A stretch of 64,000 bases of DNA from contig NC_090191.1 of the NCBI RefSeq assembly GCF_024679245.1, forward strand, positions 38,290,982-38,354,981, written 5' to 3'. Numbering within the stretch: position 1 is the first letter of the stretch; every line of letters starts with the position of its first letter. Under the pieces are notes generated by a model. It saw only the letters and a program-made list of their open reading frames with translations, ran no database searches and had not been told where the DNA came from. Source of the stretch: Pseudorasbora parva (lineage: Eukaryota > Chordata > Actinopteri > Cypriniformes > Gobionidae). The position numbers and the translations under genes are program-made. Shown piece by piece: positions 1 to 10,856 of this stretch.

Positions 1-560
1 ACCTGTATGTTTATTTGTTTAAGGGCTGTAATTGGTGAGATCGACGAAGAAACAGATTCTGCGCTGGATCTTGGAAACATAAGAGCAGAACCGCTCAACT
101 CTGTGGTGCACTGATGCCTCCCCAACAAGGACAGAAAAATCCACATTTAGACGAAATCTCTCACCCTAGGAAATCTGCAGGCATCAAAAAGCAGCAATAT
201 TATTTGCTTTTTTTAATCTTAAAGACAATAGACTGAACACATATACTTTTTTTTTACGTGTTGAAATAAAAATCTGGAAAATGATTTGATTAAAATATTT
301 CTTTATTTTTTATTGATTATGGGGGGTGGGGGGGGTGAAGACTGATGTAAGTATGCAGTTCCTATTTCCTAGGCAACATTTTAACTTAAACAGACATGAG
401 TATATAAAATATGAATCTCTCAAAGAAAAATCCAGGTTATATTTCAGACAAATGAATTAAAAATTATATAGCGCAAAAAGAAAATGAAGCCCATTCTTCT
501 TTATATATCTTATATTAAGACATTGTCTATGTATATGTATGTATATATGCATGTGTGTGT

Positions 561-629
<69 letters not shown>
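561..629. repeat. (GATA)n microsatellite
   Basis: An uninterrupted run of about 17 TAGA/GATA units is visible. This motif is common in fish genomes and usually length-polymorphic. Confidence 0.95.
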
Positions 630-766
630 CTTATTATTAATAATCACACCAATTAGTTGGTGTTAATTAAATATCTTCGTCCTATATCTTATATATAGAC
701 ATTGTCACTATAGATAGATATGTCACTAGATATGTTTTCAGATATCAAAATATCTATCTATATATG

Positions 767-771
<5 letters not shown>

Positions 772-827
<56 letters not shown>

Positions 828-834
828 TATATAT
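772..834. repeat. (TA)n microsatellite
   Basis: A nearly pure alternating TA tract of about 60 bp, with a few G interruptions at its edges. Confidence 0.95.
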
Positions 835-1136
835 ATACCCAATTCATTATGGGTTTGCCATGTTGGACAGGATTTGTACCACTATATGGCAGCAAAGAGC
901 ACCTTATCTACTACAACCTCATTTTATTAATAATAATAATTATCACACTAATTACTAGTTAATCTGATTAAATGCACAAAGAAAACATAAATGAAGCACC
1001 AGGGTTATACTTTGCAGGTGTTTTGATATGAAGCACCAGGGTTATACTTTGCAATTCATTTTGTCACCTTAGAACAATATTTATTCATTATAAATATAGT
1101 CAGAAAACTGTTTTTATACATGTTATACATATACAT

Positions 1137-1525
1137 GTCCTGGACCACAAAACCAGTCATAAGTTACACAGGTATATTTTTGGCAATAGCCATCAATACA
1201 TTGTATGGGTCAAAATGATCGATGATCATGTTCCATGAAGATATTTTGTAAATTTCCTACCGTAAAAAAATATATAAAATATATTACTAGTAGTAATATG
1301 CATTGCTAAGGACTTCATTTGGACAACTTTAAAGGTGATTATCTCAATATTTAGATTTTTTTGCACCCTCAGATCCAGATTTTCAAATAGTTGTATATTG
1401 TCCTATCCTAACAAACCACCAGTGGAAAATGTATTTATTCAGCTCATTTATATTTATTTATAATCTCAATTAAAAAATAAATAACAACAAAAAAACCTTA
1501 TGAATGGTTTTGTGGTCCAGGGTCA
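1137..1525. mobile_element. short non-autonomous DNA element with TIRs
   Basis: The left end reads CCTGGACCACAAAACCA and the right end carries its inverse, TGGTTTTGTGGTCCAGG. The inside is AT-rich with no coding capacity. Terminal inverted repeats around about 390 bp fit a MITE; repeats with this terminus are common in cyprinid genomes (recalled, not searched). It lies just downstream of tymp and contains the first clear minus-strand AATAAA-like stretches after the tymp stop. Confidence 0.7.
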
Positions 1526-2131
1526 CAAATATCATCATGGATGCTTACAAGAAGAACGAGAGCAGAGTAGACCCTGTTTTCTGAGATGGCTCAGTTCTTT
1601 ATGCCGGGTACATGCTTCAAGGTTTTAGACCTGATCACTCGCCAACAGTTTTGTAGATATCACCAAACAATCACGTCAGTGACTGATCAAAGAAGTTTGT
1701 GGCCTGTTATGCTGTAGTTCATCTACAAATCAGTAGGGGGACACTCATCTCCTATCCCAGTATACTCAATCCTGATCCTGGAGATCCATCTTCCAGCTCC
1801 TGATCCAACACACCTGCCTGTAATTTACATGTTCAGCCTGCAGGCCTTCATTCTCTGGTTTAGGTGGATTAGAGCTAAAAACTAAACTTTTGCATGAAGG
1901 CAGACCTCAAGGACAGGACTGAGCAGACCTGGGCACATACAGTGATATTACTGGTAAGCAAATATGTTTAAAGATTTTCCAGGCGCAGAACTCAAAGGTC
2001 AGTGTTGGTCTTCGCCTGTCATGCTCTTCTTGTAAAACCTTCCTCAGTGTTTTTTGGGGGGGACAATACATTTAAAATGGGAGTACATTCCAAATACATT
2101 TTTTACTTAAACAAATGATTTGAATGAGACT

Positions 2132-2280
2132 TTAAGACATGTTTGGCTGGATGAATTCTGCCACACGTGACACTGCCTTGTATTTGTCGAGGCTGCCAAT
2201 GACCAGAGCTTTCTGCAGTTCAGAACGCTGGTCTGTGGTCAGATCTGGGCTATTGTAATGAATCCTGATCCATGATTCAC
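2132..2280 (-). CDS. tymp: tymp coding exon 9 (C-terminus and stop)
   Basis: Encodes the final residues [14 protein letters not shown] through AEFIQPNMS, then TAA. The splice completes a Gly codon with exon 8. The layout W-R-H-x-P-D/A-L...AL-x-EAL matches the C-terminal tail of vertebrate thymidine phosphorylase. It is separated from exon 8 by 2.36 kb that carries a DNA transposon. Confidence 0.9.
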
Positions 2281-5200
2281 CTGCCAATTGAATCAATAGA
2301 TCAACACAGATTTGTCTTAATAAACACTACAGATAAAAATTGTAATGGATAGTCACTGCATGTTTCAGAGTTGCCTATTTGCAGTAATGACGAATGAAAC
2401 TGGCTACTTATTTGACCAATTGTGGCATTACACACGCTTTTTAAACTGACTCCTCAGGTTGAGTGAGTGTAAATAGTAGCTACCACAACTGGCTTTTAAA
2501 AGGAATGGGAGATGAGACTCTGATTGGTTCATTGCACTTGATGCCCAAAACATACCCATGACTCATCAAGATACTAGGGAGTAGGGACAACCCTTTTGGA
2601 CCATGCGCCTGGCGCACAGACGTTTTTTTCTGTCGTTAAACTAGCAAAAGTGGATTTGGACACAACCTAAGTGCACCTGCACTATGCGCTTCAGACCATG
2701 TGCTCAGACAGGGCTGGACTGGGGCTAAAATTCGGCTCTGGCATACCCAGCACATCCGGCCCATGAGTTTCCCGTGAATATTTTTGCTGGGGTTGGGGCC
2801 TTAAATTGGCGTATATAAATAAAACTAGGACAAATAATGATAGATATTATCGAATTTGCTGCAAATGCAGATAAACTTAATATTGCTTTTTTGGTCAGAC
2901 AGAAATGCCCTTGGCAGTAAAGCACTGATGATTTTGAGCTAGGATGCAGTAAAGTACATTTACTGCTTTTAAATGCTGTCATCATTTACTCACTCTCGTG
3001 TCATTCCAAACCTGCATGACTTCTGTGAAACACAAAATAAGATGTTTTGAAGAATGTTGGCAACCAAGCCATTTTGGTTAGGCTACCATTTGAATATTGT
3101 ATGAACAAAAAAACACACTCAAATTATTTTATTTTATGCTACACAGAAATAAATTCATTTAGGTTTGGAGTGACATTAGGGTGAGTAAATGATCACATTT
3201 TGGGGTTGAACAATCATATTTTTCAAGAGTTAACACATCATTTAAGTAAGACACTGATATCTATCTTTCATGAGGCTATTACATTTCATTAAATCTATTA
3301 AAAAAAAGTTATTAAAACTTTTAAAGAGGAAAAAAAAAAGCTTTGTCCTTTATTTATGGGATCTAGACTTAAGCTGTTTTATAGACTAGTTTAACTATAG
3401 ACCAGTTTCATTTAAATGTAAGATCATGGTAGTCACAGGGTAAAAAACAGACTGTACAAACCTTGCTCCTCATTATATGGCTATATTGTTTCCAAAACTA
3501 TATAAAACATATATAATAAACTTATTTGTAAGTAAAAAAATGTAAACACCTGTAGAAAATACGAAAACAGCCTCTATAAAAGTGATTTATATTCTGCAAT
3601 ATTAATTTATGTAATATAGCAACATTTTTAATAAATGTTTCTTCCTAAACACCATATTTCTTCGCTGTTAGTAGCTGCAGAGTAAGTTGTGGTTGTGCTA
3701 AAGTGAAACGTTTGTGTGTATTGCCGTTTTCCACTTTACCTCGTCATGAATAGGCTACGTATGCTCGCGGCTGTTTTCAGCAGATTCACCACAGAACTGT
3801 AATGTTTCCATATCACACGATTGTATAAAACTAAATAAGTCAAAGTGCCGTTCATAGAGCAGTATTTAAACGCAGCGTACGTTCGTCAGCGGCTGTGCTG
3901 TGCGGATATTCGCCTTTTGCAGTTCCATGCGCTCAAATAATAAATAAATAAATAGAAAAAAGCGCCTAATATGGAGGGGAGGTCGCTCTCGCTTCGGCTT
4001 GTCAATTCAGAAGACAAACCAATGGGCCGCTGTCGCTGCATGTTGTCAGTGGTAAAAAAAAAATAAAAAAAAATATATATATATATATATATTTTTTTTT
4101 TTCAATTTTAAACACTATACCGGCCCCAAAAGTGCGTCGGCCCACCGGGCAAATGCCCGGTATGCCAGATTACCAGTCCAGATCATTAAAAAAGGGCCTA
4201 GGCTTTGTTCATCATTCCGTACTACTACAGTACCACTCGTACTATTATTGTGCAGCATATTGGGTACAGCATGCAAAATGTTTTTCACATTTGCAAAACT
4301 GTTTAGTGTACAACCAAAGCACACCATCGTGTGCTTTCCCACGTTGCAATTTGTCATTTTATTTCCAGTGTGATAAATGAACCCGAATTTTAAACCAGTA
4401 ATATTAAATTAAATCTTGACTCGTCATTTGATAGGATTGACAAAAAAGGTCCTAAACAAAACTGGATTATGGATTATTTTAAATTACAGTGCAATGTGGT
4501 GAGGTCATGTGACTTTCAATGTTTATTGTTGCATATTGAATACTTTTTCACATACCATTTGTATAATTAATTGTCATTTTGTTATTTAGTAAGCAGTGTG
4601 TTTTTTGTTCCATACATATTATTTGAGAGACTAACCTTTCTGTACCTGCTGTCCCATCTTTACCAAGATCTCGGCTCCCACGCTATGATCAATTTTCTCT
4701 CCAGATTTAGTACGTCCTGCCCCTAACTTGTGCAGCACTTCAGCCAGGGCCAAACCATCAATGTCCAAAATGGCTCCTGTTAATCAAAAGGTACACACTC
4801 ACACACACACACAATGGCTCTTGCTGAGATAATGGACGTGATGATTGCATGTACATGAATAACTGTGAATATTAATAGCGAGCTCTGTGCAATCTGTTTA
4901 TAATCATGCCTGTGCCGTAAGTGTTATGTAAAAATAATTAACATATTTGATTCTCTAACGAGAACATGGAACATAATTACCATCATCTGGCACCTTAAGC
5001 TCTGTCTGAAGTGCTGCACGCGTCATGTGCTGAAAGTAGTCGGTTTGGTCTGAGCACAGGGAACGTGCCACACTTTCAGACACACCCTGAGCTTCCAGCA
5101 TCGCCTGGAACTTTTTCAGGGCTTCTCCATTCTTCAGCTTCAGAGCGATTTCCTTTTTCCCACTCTCTAGAGTAAATTTGGGGTCACACATCCACAATAT

Positions 5201-6029
5201 ATGTCCACCTAAATATAATGGACAGGACACTGTTATGCTTCCTTATCACAGACATTAGTGGACAATTTATCTTGAAAAACATCACAAAAAGACATTTGGT
5301 TCCATTAAGTCAACTTAGGGGGTGTTCACTTGGCAGGTTTGGTTCGATTAAAGTGAACTCTGGTGCAATTATCTTAGTGCGGTTTATTTGATTTAGTGTC
5401 GTGTTACTTCCGTTTGTTGTTGTGTTGGTTTTTTTGTATTGTTATTTTCTTTCTTTAAGGTTTGGTCTTTAATGACAGTGTGAACACTAAGTAAACCAGG
5501 ACTAAAGATATTTTTTCTTTTTTGGTCCGGACCAAGAGAACCCCTTTCAGTGGGATGTTTAAAAAAGGGTCCTTCCCCTTACCTAAAATGGTAACCAGTT
5601 CTCTGAGATCATCTGGCCCTCGTCCTTTAAGACACTCGAGGGCTTCACACACCTCAACTGCATTGCCTATACTCTGGCCAATAGGACAGTCCATTCGGGT
5701 AAGCACCGCCCCTGTCTTCATGCCAAGCATGTTTCCTGCAGTGACCTATCGGCACATGGACACCACGATTGTGTGACATTCGGAGTTGAATTGAAAAATT
5801 ATGTCAATGCTTTAGTGTTTTATTTTCATTAAAACGTATATACATGCACATTTATAACGCTATACATTACAGGACTCCTGGAGGGGCATATCAAATATAA
5901 AATAATATGAGATATAGGCAAATAATATGAAAATTTTAATGCTTTTGCATTCCCAAGAAACTTTGCATATTCAAAGAAATCCCAAGTTTAGCAAGCAAAT
6001 GCAAAGTTTCTCAGGGGACAATGGACTAA

Positions 6030-6088
<59 letters not shown>

Positions 6089-9000
6089 CCCCCCCCCATT
6101 ATGCAAGATGGTCTCTCACCAGTGACTGAGCAAGATCACGAGCACTGTCCAGATCTTTATACAGAGCAGCCCTACCAAACTTCACATCTAACACAAGAGC
6201 ACTCAGACCCTCTGCTCCTTTCTTAGAAATGATGGAGCCTGTACAGAACATGGAATATTATCAGAAAATAATCAGGAGAAGTAGGGTAACAGTGTGAGAG
6301 AAGTTTTCCAGGGGCCTCTTGCACAAAACTAGGATATGGGATTAAGTCGGGAAATATTGGTGATCCTGGCTCAATTTATCTGCTAATATACAGTTATCTT
6401 TCGTTATTGTTGTAGTTCTTGGTGTGAGTGTACCTTCAGCGTGGATTTAGCATACAGATGACAAGATCACCAAGATATAACAATTCGTAATAATTTATAA
6501 TTCGTTACATTTATATAGTGCTTTTCTAGGCACTCAGAGCGCTTTACATTGAAGGGGGGAATCTCCTCAGGCACCACCAATGTGCAGCATCCACCTGGAT
6601 GATGCGACGGCAGCCATATTGTGCCAGAACACCCACCGCACACCAGCTGATTGGTGGAGAGGAGACAGTGATGAAACCAATCAGGATATGGGGATTATTA
6701 GGAGGCCATGATGAACAGGCGGGGCCAGGGCCGGCGTTTGCTATAGGCGAGCTAGGCGGTCGCCTAGGGCGACAATTGTGTTAGGGGCGCGAGCGCGCTC
6801 TAGACTAGTGCCGCCCATTACTTCCCATTAAGCATATAATCGGAACAAGCGAAATACAACATAATGTTCATGAAACATGATCATCATAGGGCGCCCCCTC
6901 AGCCACACGTTTAATTACTTATCAACCTGATTATTGGATTGAATTGATGGTGATTATTGATTATTAGTTCAGGCGTTAGGTCAGGCAAGTGCTCATCTTG
7001 CGCGTTCATCAAAAATGAGGCGTCTAAACCCGCGGATGCACAGGGATGGAAAAAGAGAAAAAGAGAAAGGAAGAAAATTGAAAGAAAGCCCAGTATAGAG
7101 GTTAGTCTTCTTATCTCAGCCAATAAGTTGTCAAACAAAATAAAATTACTTAGTATCAATCTTATCAACTAATATTTATTTTATAAATATTATTAATATT
7201 GTCACCAAGCTATCACTTGCTAGTTTTCTACATAATTACTATACGTATTGCAAACATAACTTCACTGACAATAATCTACAATAACCTACATGGATGTCAT
7301 TTAAATATCAAAAGTCCAGTTCGTTATGAATATGAATAACGCTCTCTACGTGGGCGTCGGAAGGAAATAAATACGGCCTCTCGTTTTTTTTTTTTTTTTT
7401 TTTTACTGGAGCAGCCTAACGATAGATACCATATTATTTACATTAAACAGAAATATGCTGTGTTCACTAAATACCTCACAGTGGCTGTAGTGTAGTGGTA
7501 TGACGCATGGCATCAAGATTTGATGTAGATTGATCAGAGGTTCGATCCTGCCTTTTACCACATTCGCTCTATTCCCTTTTCCCATCACATATCAGATCGG
7601 AAAGGCATTTATTTTCAATAAAAAGTGAGAAAATGTTTGAAAAGTGGAAATAAAGCGTCGAACGTGTTTAATAATAAGTGCATCTCAGTTAGGGGTAGGC
7701 CTAGGAAAACAGACGTGCTGAATTAGAATAGAGACGATAAAAGTGAGTGGGGTGGGTTGGAGGGGTGGGGGGCGCAAAACTCCATCTCGCCTAGGGCAAC
7801 CAAAGAGCTAGAGCCGGCCCTGGGCGGGGCCAATGGGCAAATTTGGCCAGGAATGCCGGGGTTACACCCCTACTCTTTATCGAAGGACATCCTGGGATTT
7901 TTAACGACCACAGACAGTCAGGACCTCGGTTTAACTTCTCATCCGAAGGACGGCTTAATCCCTTATCCTAGTTCTGTGCAATAGGCCCCAGGATAATCTT
8001 ACTAGTGATAAGAGGAAGACAATCAACAGTTGATGTGGCGTCTCTGGTGGCGTAGAGAACACGGTCTGCTGGCACCAGACTCTCTGTCTGTCCCACAATG
8101 CAACAGCCCACATCCCTTATGATCTGCTCCACCTAGAAGTACAATATAATATTGTATTTCAATCCTTTTTTTGTGGTAAATTAAATATTTATAAAAAAAA
8201 ATGTTTTCGAGTTTATCCATCACCCTGGAACTGGATATTTTATGAATACAGAAATCCTGCATACTGTAATGTTCATTACTAGCCTCAGCCCTTTTTAGTT
8301 CTGCTTGTTGTGTTTATATTTCCACAGCATGAAGTGAAGAGCTTACAGATTTATGACTGAACCGCTCGTTTTAAAATCTTCCTGGTTTACTGACTTTTAT
8401 GGCATCCGCTTCAAACATTACAATGCTCGTGATAACTTTCTTTAACTCTCAAATAAGTCTTCACCAGCTAAACACTCTTCGACAGCGACGCCATAGAAAT
8501 ATACAGAGCTATCGCAAAAACAGAAGATCAAACATAATATATGTGTGCTTGTTTCTCATATTGTCAATACAACAGAAACACTGATGTAAGAATACCGCTG
8601 TAGTATTATTGAGTTGTGACCACCTATTATTTAATACTCATTCTTATAGGACCTGAGGATTGTATTTGCGATGTAACAGTTAATAGTGCAAAATTGATTG
8701 CTTGACTTTTGTCACGGCTATTACAGCTGACCATCAGTTCAGATGTAAGCAAATCCCACGTTTCCACATTACCCGTTCAACCGATTGGTTGACATTAAAC
8801 CCAGGGATAGACTCCAGCTTGTCCAGGGTTCCACCTGTATGTGCCAGTCCTCGGCCACTTATCATGGGCACCTAGAAAAGAAAGAAAAAAATCACTTTTT
8901 TTTTATAGAAAATAAATTCTGCCCTCATTCATTAGTATTGGTAAGTGTTGCTTAGGGCTGCTGCAACCCGTAATAAAATATGTTTCAGCAGCTATAGGCA

Positions 9001-9448
9001 ATTGCAGGCGGCGTATTTCCCATACCTTACAGCCACATGCAGCCAGAGCAGGAGCGAGTGGAAGACTGACTTTGTCTCCAACCCCACCGGTTGAGTGTTT
9101 GTCCACCACAATCCATTCCTCCGGCCATTTTAACGTTTCACCAGAGTTCATCATCTCTCTCGTCAATACCAGAGTCTCTTCATCAGTCATGTTCTTCTGC
9201 CATATGGCCATGAGCATTGCACCTGTGCCGTTGCAACACAGTTGTTTTTGTAAAATCCCACACAAAAGTCTTCTTTGCTTGTGGCTCAACATTTATGTGG
9301 TCATAGTCTTACCTATTTGACTCTGTTGGAAGTCTCCTGATATGACTCCTTGCACAAAAGTGTGTATCTCTGCTGGGCTGAGTTCTCCACCGTCCCGTTT
9401 CAGCTTTATAAGCTCAGGGAAACTAATTGTGTTGTTATTTGATGACAT
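2132..9448 (-). CDS. tymp: thymidine phosphorylase, nine coding exons
   Basis: Thymidine phosphorylase converts thymidine and phosphate to thymine and 2-deoxyribose-1-phosphate in cytosolic pyrimidine salvage. The coding parts, in transcript order, are 9448-9313, 9222-9026, 8871-8773, 8132-8003, 6238-6120, 5745-5583, 5208-4981, 4776-4636 and 2280-2132. All junctions are GT-AG and in phase, giving 1362 nt and 453 aa, against about 482 in human. Family marks are [10 protein letters not shown] (residues 87-96, phosphate site), the family signature [16 protein letters not shown] (116-131), and the [13 protein letters not shown] and LHKLGAGR stretches. The C-terminal exon ends [11 protein letters not shown]..., the equivalent of the human WLRVHRDGP region. 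The start chosen is the ATG directly before the conserved [14 protein letters not shown] block; the N-terminus is about 25 residues shorter than in human. It has one strand in common with shank3. I see no disabling change. The identification is secure; the very N-terminus is less so. Confidence 0.95.
2709..4182. mobile_element. hAT-like non-autonomous element in tymp intron 8
   Basis: The left end reads CAGGGCTGGACTGG and the right end closes with CCAGTCCAG, preceded by a GC-rich CCCGGTATGCCAG box. These inverted ends resemble a common fish hAT terminus. No transposase frame is left, and I could not see a clean 8-bp duplication because the right tip looks eroded. A smaller foldback element lies inside. 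Confidence 0.6.
2979..3199. mobile_element. small foldback element nested in the hAT-like element
   Basis: The left arm reads ATCATTTACTCACTCTCGTG and the right arm carries the inverse, GGGTGAGTAAATGAT, with TCCAAACCT and AGGTTTGGA inside. The arms are imperfect but clearly inverted. This is a typical short cyprinid MITE. Confidence 0.65.
4636..4776 (-). CDS. tymp: tymp coding exon 8
   Basis: Encodes [20 protein letters not shown] onward to GQQVQK. It is too broken by short frames to show as one large ORF, but splice phases on both sides match exons 7 and 9 exactly. Confidence 0.92.
4981..5208 (-). CDS. tymp: tymp coding exon 7
   Basis: Begins with the second half of a Gly codon ([12 protein letters not shown]) and runs to KVPDDG. 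It contains the [19 protein letters not shown] segment typical of the beta-domain. Confidence 0.95.
5310..5560. mobile_element. short DNA-repeat copy in tymp intron 6
   Basis: AT-rich block between tymp exons 7 and 6. It starts GGTGTTCACTTGGCAGG and holds GGTCCGGACC, with AGTGTGAACAC near the middle. GTTCAC/GTGAAC motifs in opposite orientation suggest a decayed DNA transposon. Boundaries are approximate. Confidence 0.35.
5583..5745 (-). CDS. tymp: tymp coding exon 6
   Basis: Fifty-four codons plus one base: [17 protein letters not shown], then [13 protein letters not shown]. The donor is GTAAGG. It corresponds to the ALTAMDKPLGRCVGHALEV region in human. Confidence 0.95.
6032..6084. repeat. 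(CT)n microsatellite
   Basis: A pure CT run of about 53 bp followed by a C-run. It lies in tymp intron 5 directly behind the exon 5 donor. Confidence 0.95.
6120..6238 (-). CDS. tymp: tymp coding exon 5
   Basis: Thirty-nine full codons beginning [21 protein letters not shown], the conserved SKK/DVK substrate-site region. A (CT)n tract sits only about 36 bp beyond the donor. Confidence 0.95.
7386..7404. repeat. poly-T run
   Basis: Nineteen T in a row inside the hAT-like element. Confidence 0.9.
7483..7560 (+). other. tRNA-like module with pol III A and B boxes
   Basis: An A-box-like TAGTGTAGTGG (7488-7498) is followed after about 41 bases by GTTCGATCC (7540-7548), a full B-box match, and then CCTTTTACCA. 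A complete cloverleaf with paired acceptor arms is not evident, so I do not call a tRNA gene. A related module plus tail lies on the minus strand near 29274-29330. It may be the head of a SINE captured by the hAT-like element. Confidence 0.55.
8003..8132 (-). CDS. tymp: tymp coding exon 4
   Basis: Contains [22 protein letters not shown], matching the conserved active-site region of the family. The donor GTAAGA splits a Ser codon that is completed in exon 5. The downstream intron contains the SINE and hAT-like insertions. Confidence 0.95.
8773..8871 (-). CDS. tymp: tymp coding exon 3
   Basis: Thirty-three codons, [14 protein letters not shown] onward. It contains the thymidine/pyrimidine-nucleoside phosphorylase signature. 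Phase 0 on both sides; donor GTAATG. Confidence 0.95.
9026..9222 (-). CDS. tymp: tymp coding exon 2
   Basis: Starts inside the Gly codon of GAMLMA and covers residues 46-111, including [13 protein letters not shown], the glycine-rich phosphate-binding segment. The donor is GTATGG after a Lys codon (phase 0). Confidence 0.95.
9313..9448 (-). CDS. tymp: tymp coding exon 1
   Basis: Residues 1-45, starting [13 protein letters not shown]. It holds the N-terminal alpha-domain block [12 protein letters not shown] and ends at a GTAAGA donor after the first base of a Gly codon. An upstream 5' UTR exon is inferred. Confidence 0.9.
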
Positions 9449-10604
9449 CTTTGCATCAGATTATATGTCTTCTCCAGTCAAGAGCATAAAACAGAAACTT
9501 TGTCCAGAAGAAATATTTCAGAAAAGGTTAGATTTTACTCTGGTAACTTGTCCAGCTCATAAAATATTGCAGTTTATTGACGTTATCTGTATACAGGTGA
9601 GCCCACTTTGAAATGTGGACGAAAGAGTACTTAATATAACTCCACTGGCTCTTCAAACTGTCAGTCAAACCAGTCAAAATTAGTCAACTTCAAACCTCAT
9701 AACTTCATCCTGCTTATATTACACAGTTATTTTAAAATATTATGGAAAATAAAAAACTTTGTTTTCATAAAAACAGCGTTTTCTTTACTCAAGAAACACT
9801 ACCTAGGCCTATGCCTCATGTGCGGCTGTAAGTGACGGACAGAGAGAGTATATGCATCTCTGACAAATGCTGGAACCTCTTAACTCAATTTGAGCTTGAT
9901 TTTGGAAAAAGGTTAATAATATAGGCTAGGACACGTGCAAGTGTCTGACCATATATAAATGAATTCCTTCATGTAGGTCATTTCTTATTCACTGTTGTGT
10001 AACATTGAACTTGAAACTGTGCTGCAAATTTTAATTTGAATACTTGATAGGCTATTATTATTATTTGTCCAACCTGTTTTATGAACCACGTAAAACCCGT
10101 TTGAACACATCTAGCCTCGCTCCTGTTTACAGTATAGGCCTTCACTATCTATTTAATAATTATAGTTGAATAATTATACACTTTTCTAAACACTTTTTTT
10201 TTCTGAAATTAGATTCTGAAATTAATTTATAATTTAATTATAAATGTTAAAACATTCTTGGAAATAATAGTATTCATATAAATGAATGTACTGTAAGTCA
10301 GTAGGGACCTTGGGGAAACCACAGTTCACTGCAGCTGTTTGAAATAAATTACACAACACTGCAAACAGAACATTGTAAATAACAAAAACCGCTTTTGTAA
10401 ATTCAAGACTGAAAGTGAAAGTGAATGGGTGACAGTTGCAATTTCTGATAAATTTAGGCTACCTAAACAACAAAACATTTTATTTTAATGTTCAAGATTT
10501 AAAAATAATAATAATACATTTACTCATATTTCAAGTGTAAAATATCATAAGTCTACTTTATAGCTCATCATTGCACAGATAAGCATTAATAAAAAAAATT
10601 AAAA

Positions 10605-10675
10605 AATAAACACTTACCGTCTTACTGCAGAGTAAATAGCGGTGGAATCAGTGCAGTCTCTCTCAGGTCATGTGT
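10605..10675 (-). other. tymp: probable non-coding first exon of tymp
   Basis: A consensus donor (ACG then GTAAGTG) ends an exon at 10618 on the minus strand, and a TATA box stands about 30 bp upstream of the presumed start near 10670. The exon would be about 50 nt and untranslated. The matching acceptor, upstream of the ATG at 9448, could not be fixed. Confidence 0.6.
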
Positions 10676-10696
10676 CAGTGGCACATTAACCAGCCT

Positions 10697-10752
10697 CTTA
10701 TATATCAGTCAGTGTCATGAACGTCCATGTACTGTCAATAGAGCTCCATTGG
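10697..10752 (-). promoter_or_regulatory. tymp: tymp core promoter: TATA and CCAAT boxes
   Basis: On the minus strand TATATAAG lies at 10704-10697, and CCAAT (ATTGG on the plus strand) at 10752-10748, about 45 bp further upstream. This is the classical spacing. The downstream sequence leads to a strong splice donor at 10618. Confidence 0.65.
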
Positions 10753-10782
10753 CGCATCGTGCGCGAGGCACAGTGCGATAGT

Positions 10783-10816
10783 TGATGCGTCATGGGCACG
10801 GGTCATGACGCGTCAT
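10783..10816. promoter_or_regulatory. paired TGACG/CGTCA sites upstream of tymp
   Basis: TGATGCGTCATG (10783-10794) and the perfect 12-bp palindrome ATGACGCGTCAT (10805-10816) stand about 110 bp upstream of the presumed start. The cores resemble CRE/ATF-type or bZIP sites. Binding is inferred from motif shape only. Confidence 0.45.
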
Positions 10817-10856
10817 CGGTTGGCACGGTGGCAGGCATATGCCACGACGTTTTTTT

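Larger units (their letters stand above)
1..1136. other. intergenic sequence with simple repeats
   Basis: I see no gene here. The stretch is AT-rich and holds a GATA-type and a TA-type microsatellite, listed separately. The open frames around 720-962 simply read through the TA repeat. The tymp transcript should end somewhere near or to the right of this stretch, but I could not fix its polyadenylation site. Confidence 0.6.
6726..7822. mobile_element. hAT-like non-autonomous element with 8-bp target duplication
   Basis: The ends are exact inverted repeats: CAGGGCCGGC on the left, GCCGGCCCTG on the right. The 8 bases GGCGGGGC flank both sides (6718-6725 and 7823-7830), as expected for hAT transposition. 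The host is a SINE whose second copy near 50440 has no insertion at this place. No transposase remains in the 1097 bp. Inside are a polyT run and a tRNA-like module. Confidence 0.9.
6480..7985 (-). mobile_element. SINE fragment split by a hAT-like insertion
   Basis: The two halves (about 6480-6725 and 7831-7955) carry TTTATATAGTGC, CACCACCAATG, AGGAGGCCATGATG, then CCGGGGTTACACCCCTACTC and GGACCTCGGTTTAA. The same order occurs at 49510-50528 and, for the last part, at 54539 onward, where it adjoins a 5S-rRNA-derived head. This copy lacks that head. The orientation follows the 5S head of the other copy. It lies in tymp intron 4. Confidence 0.7.

Noticed and set aside
561..629. A CRISPR-like array
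   Set aside because: Direct repeats are four-base units without spacers; it is a microsatellite in a vertebrate genome.
720..962. Open frame of 80 codons
   Set aside because: It is translated from the TA microsatellite (alternating Tyr/Ile) and has no family features.
5927..6226. Plus-strand frame of 99 codons
   Set aside because: It reads through the (CT)n tract (Ser-Leu repeat) and over tymp exon 5 in antisense.
7483..7560. A functional tRNA gene
   Set aside because: A and B boxes are present but paired acceptor and anticodon arms are not convincing.
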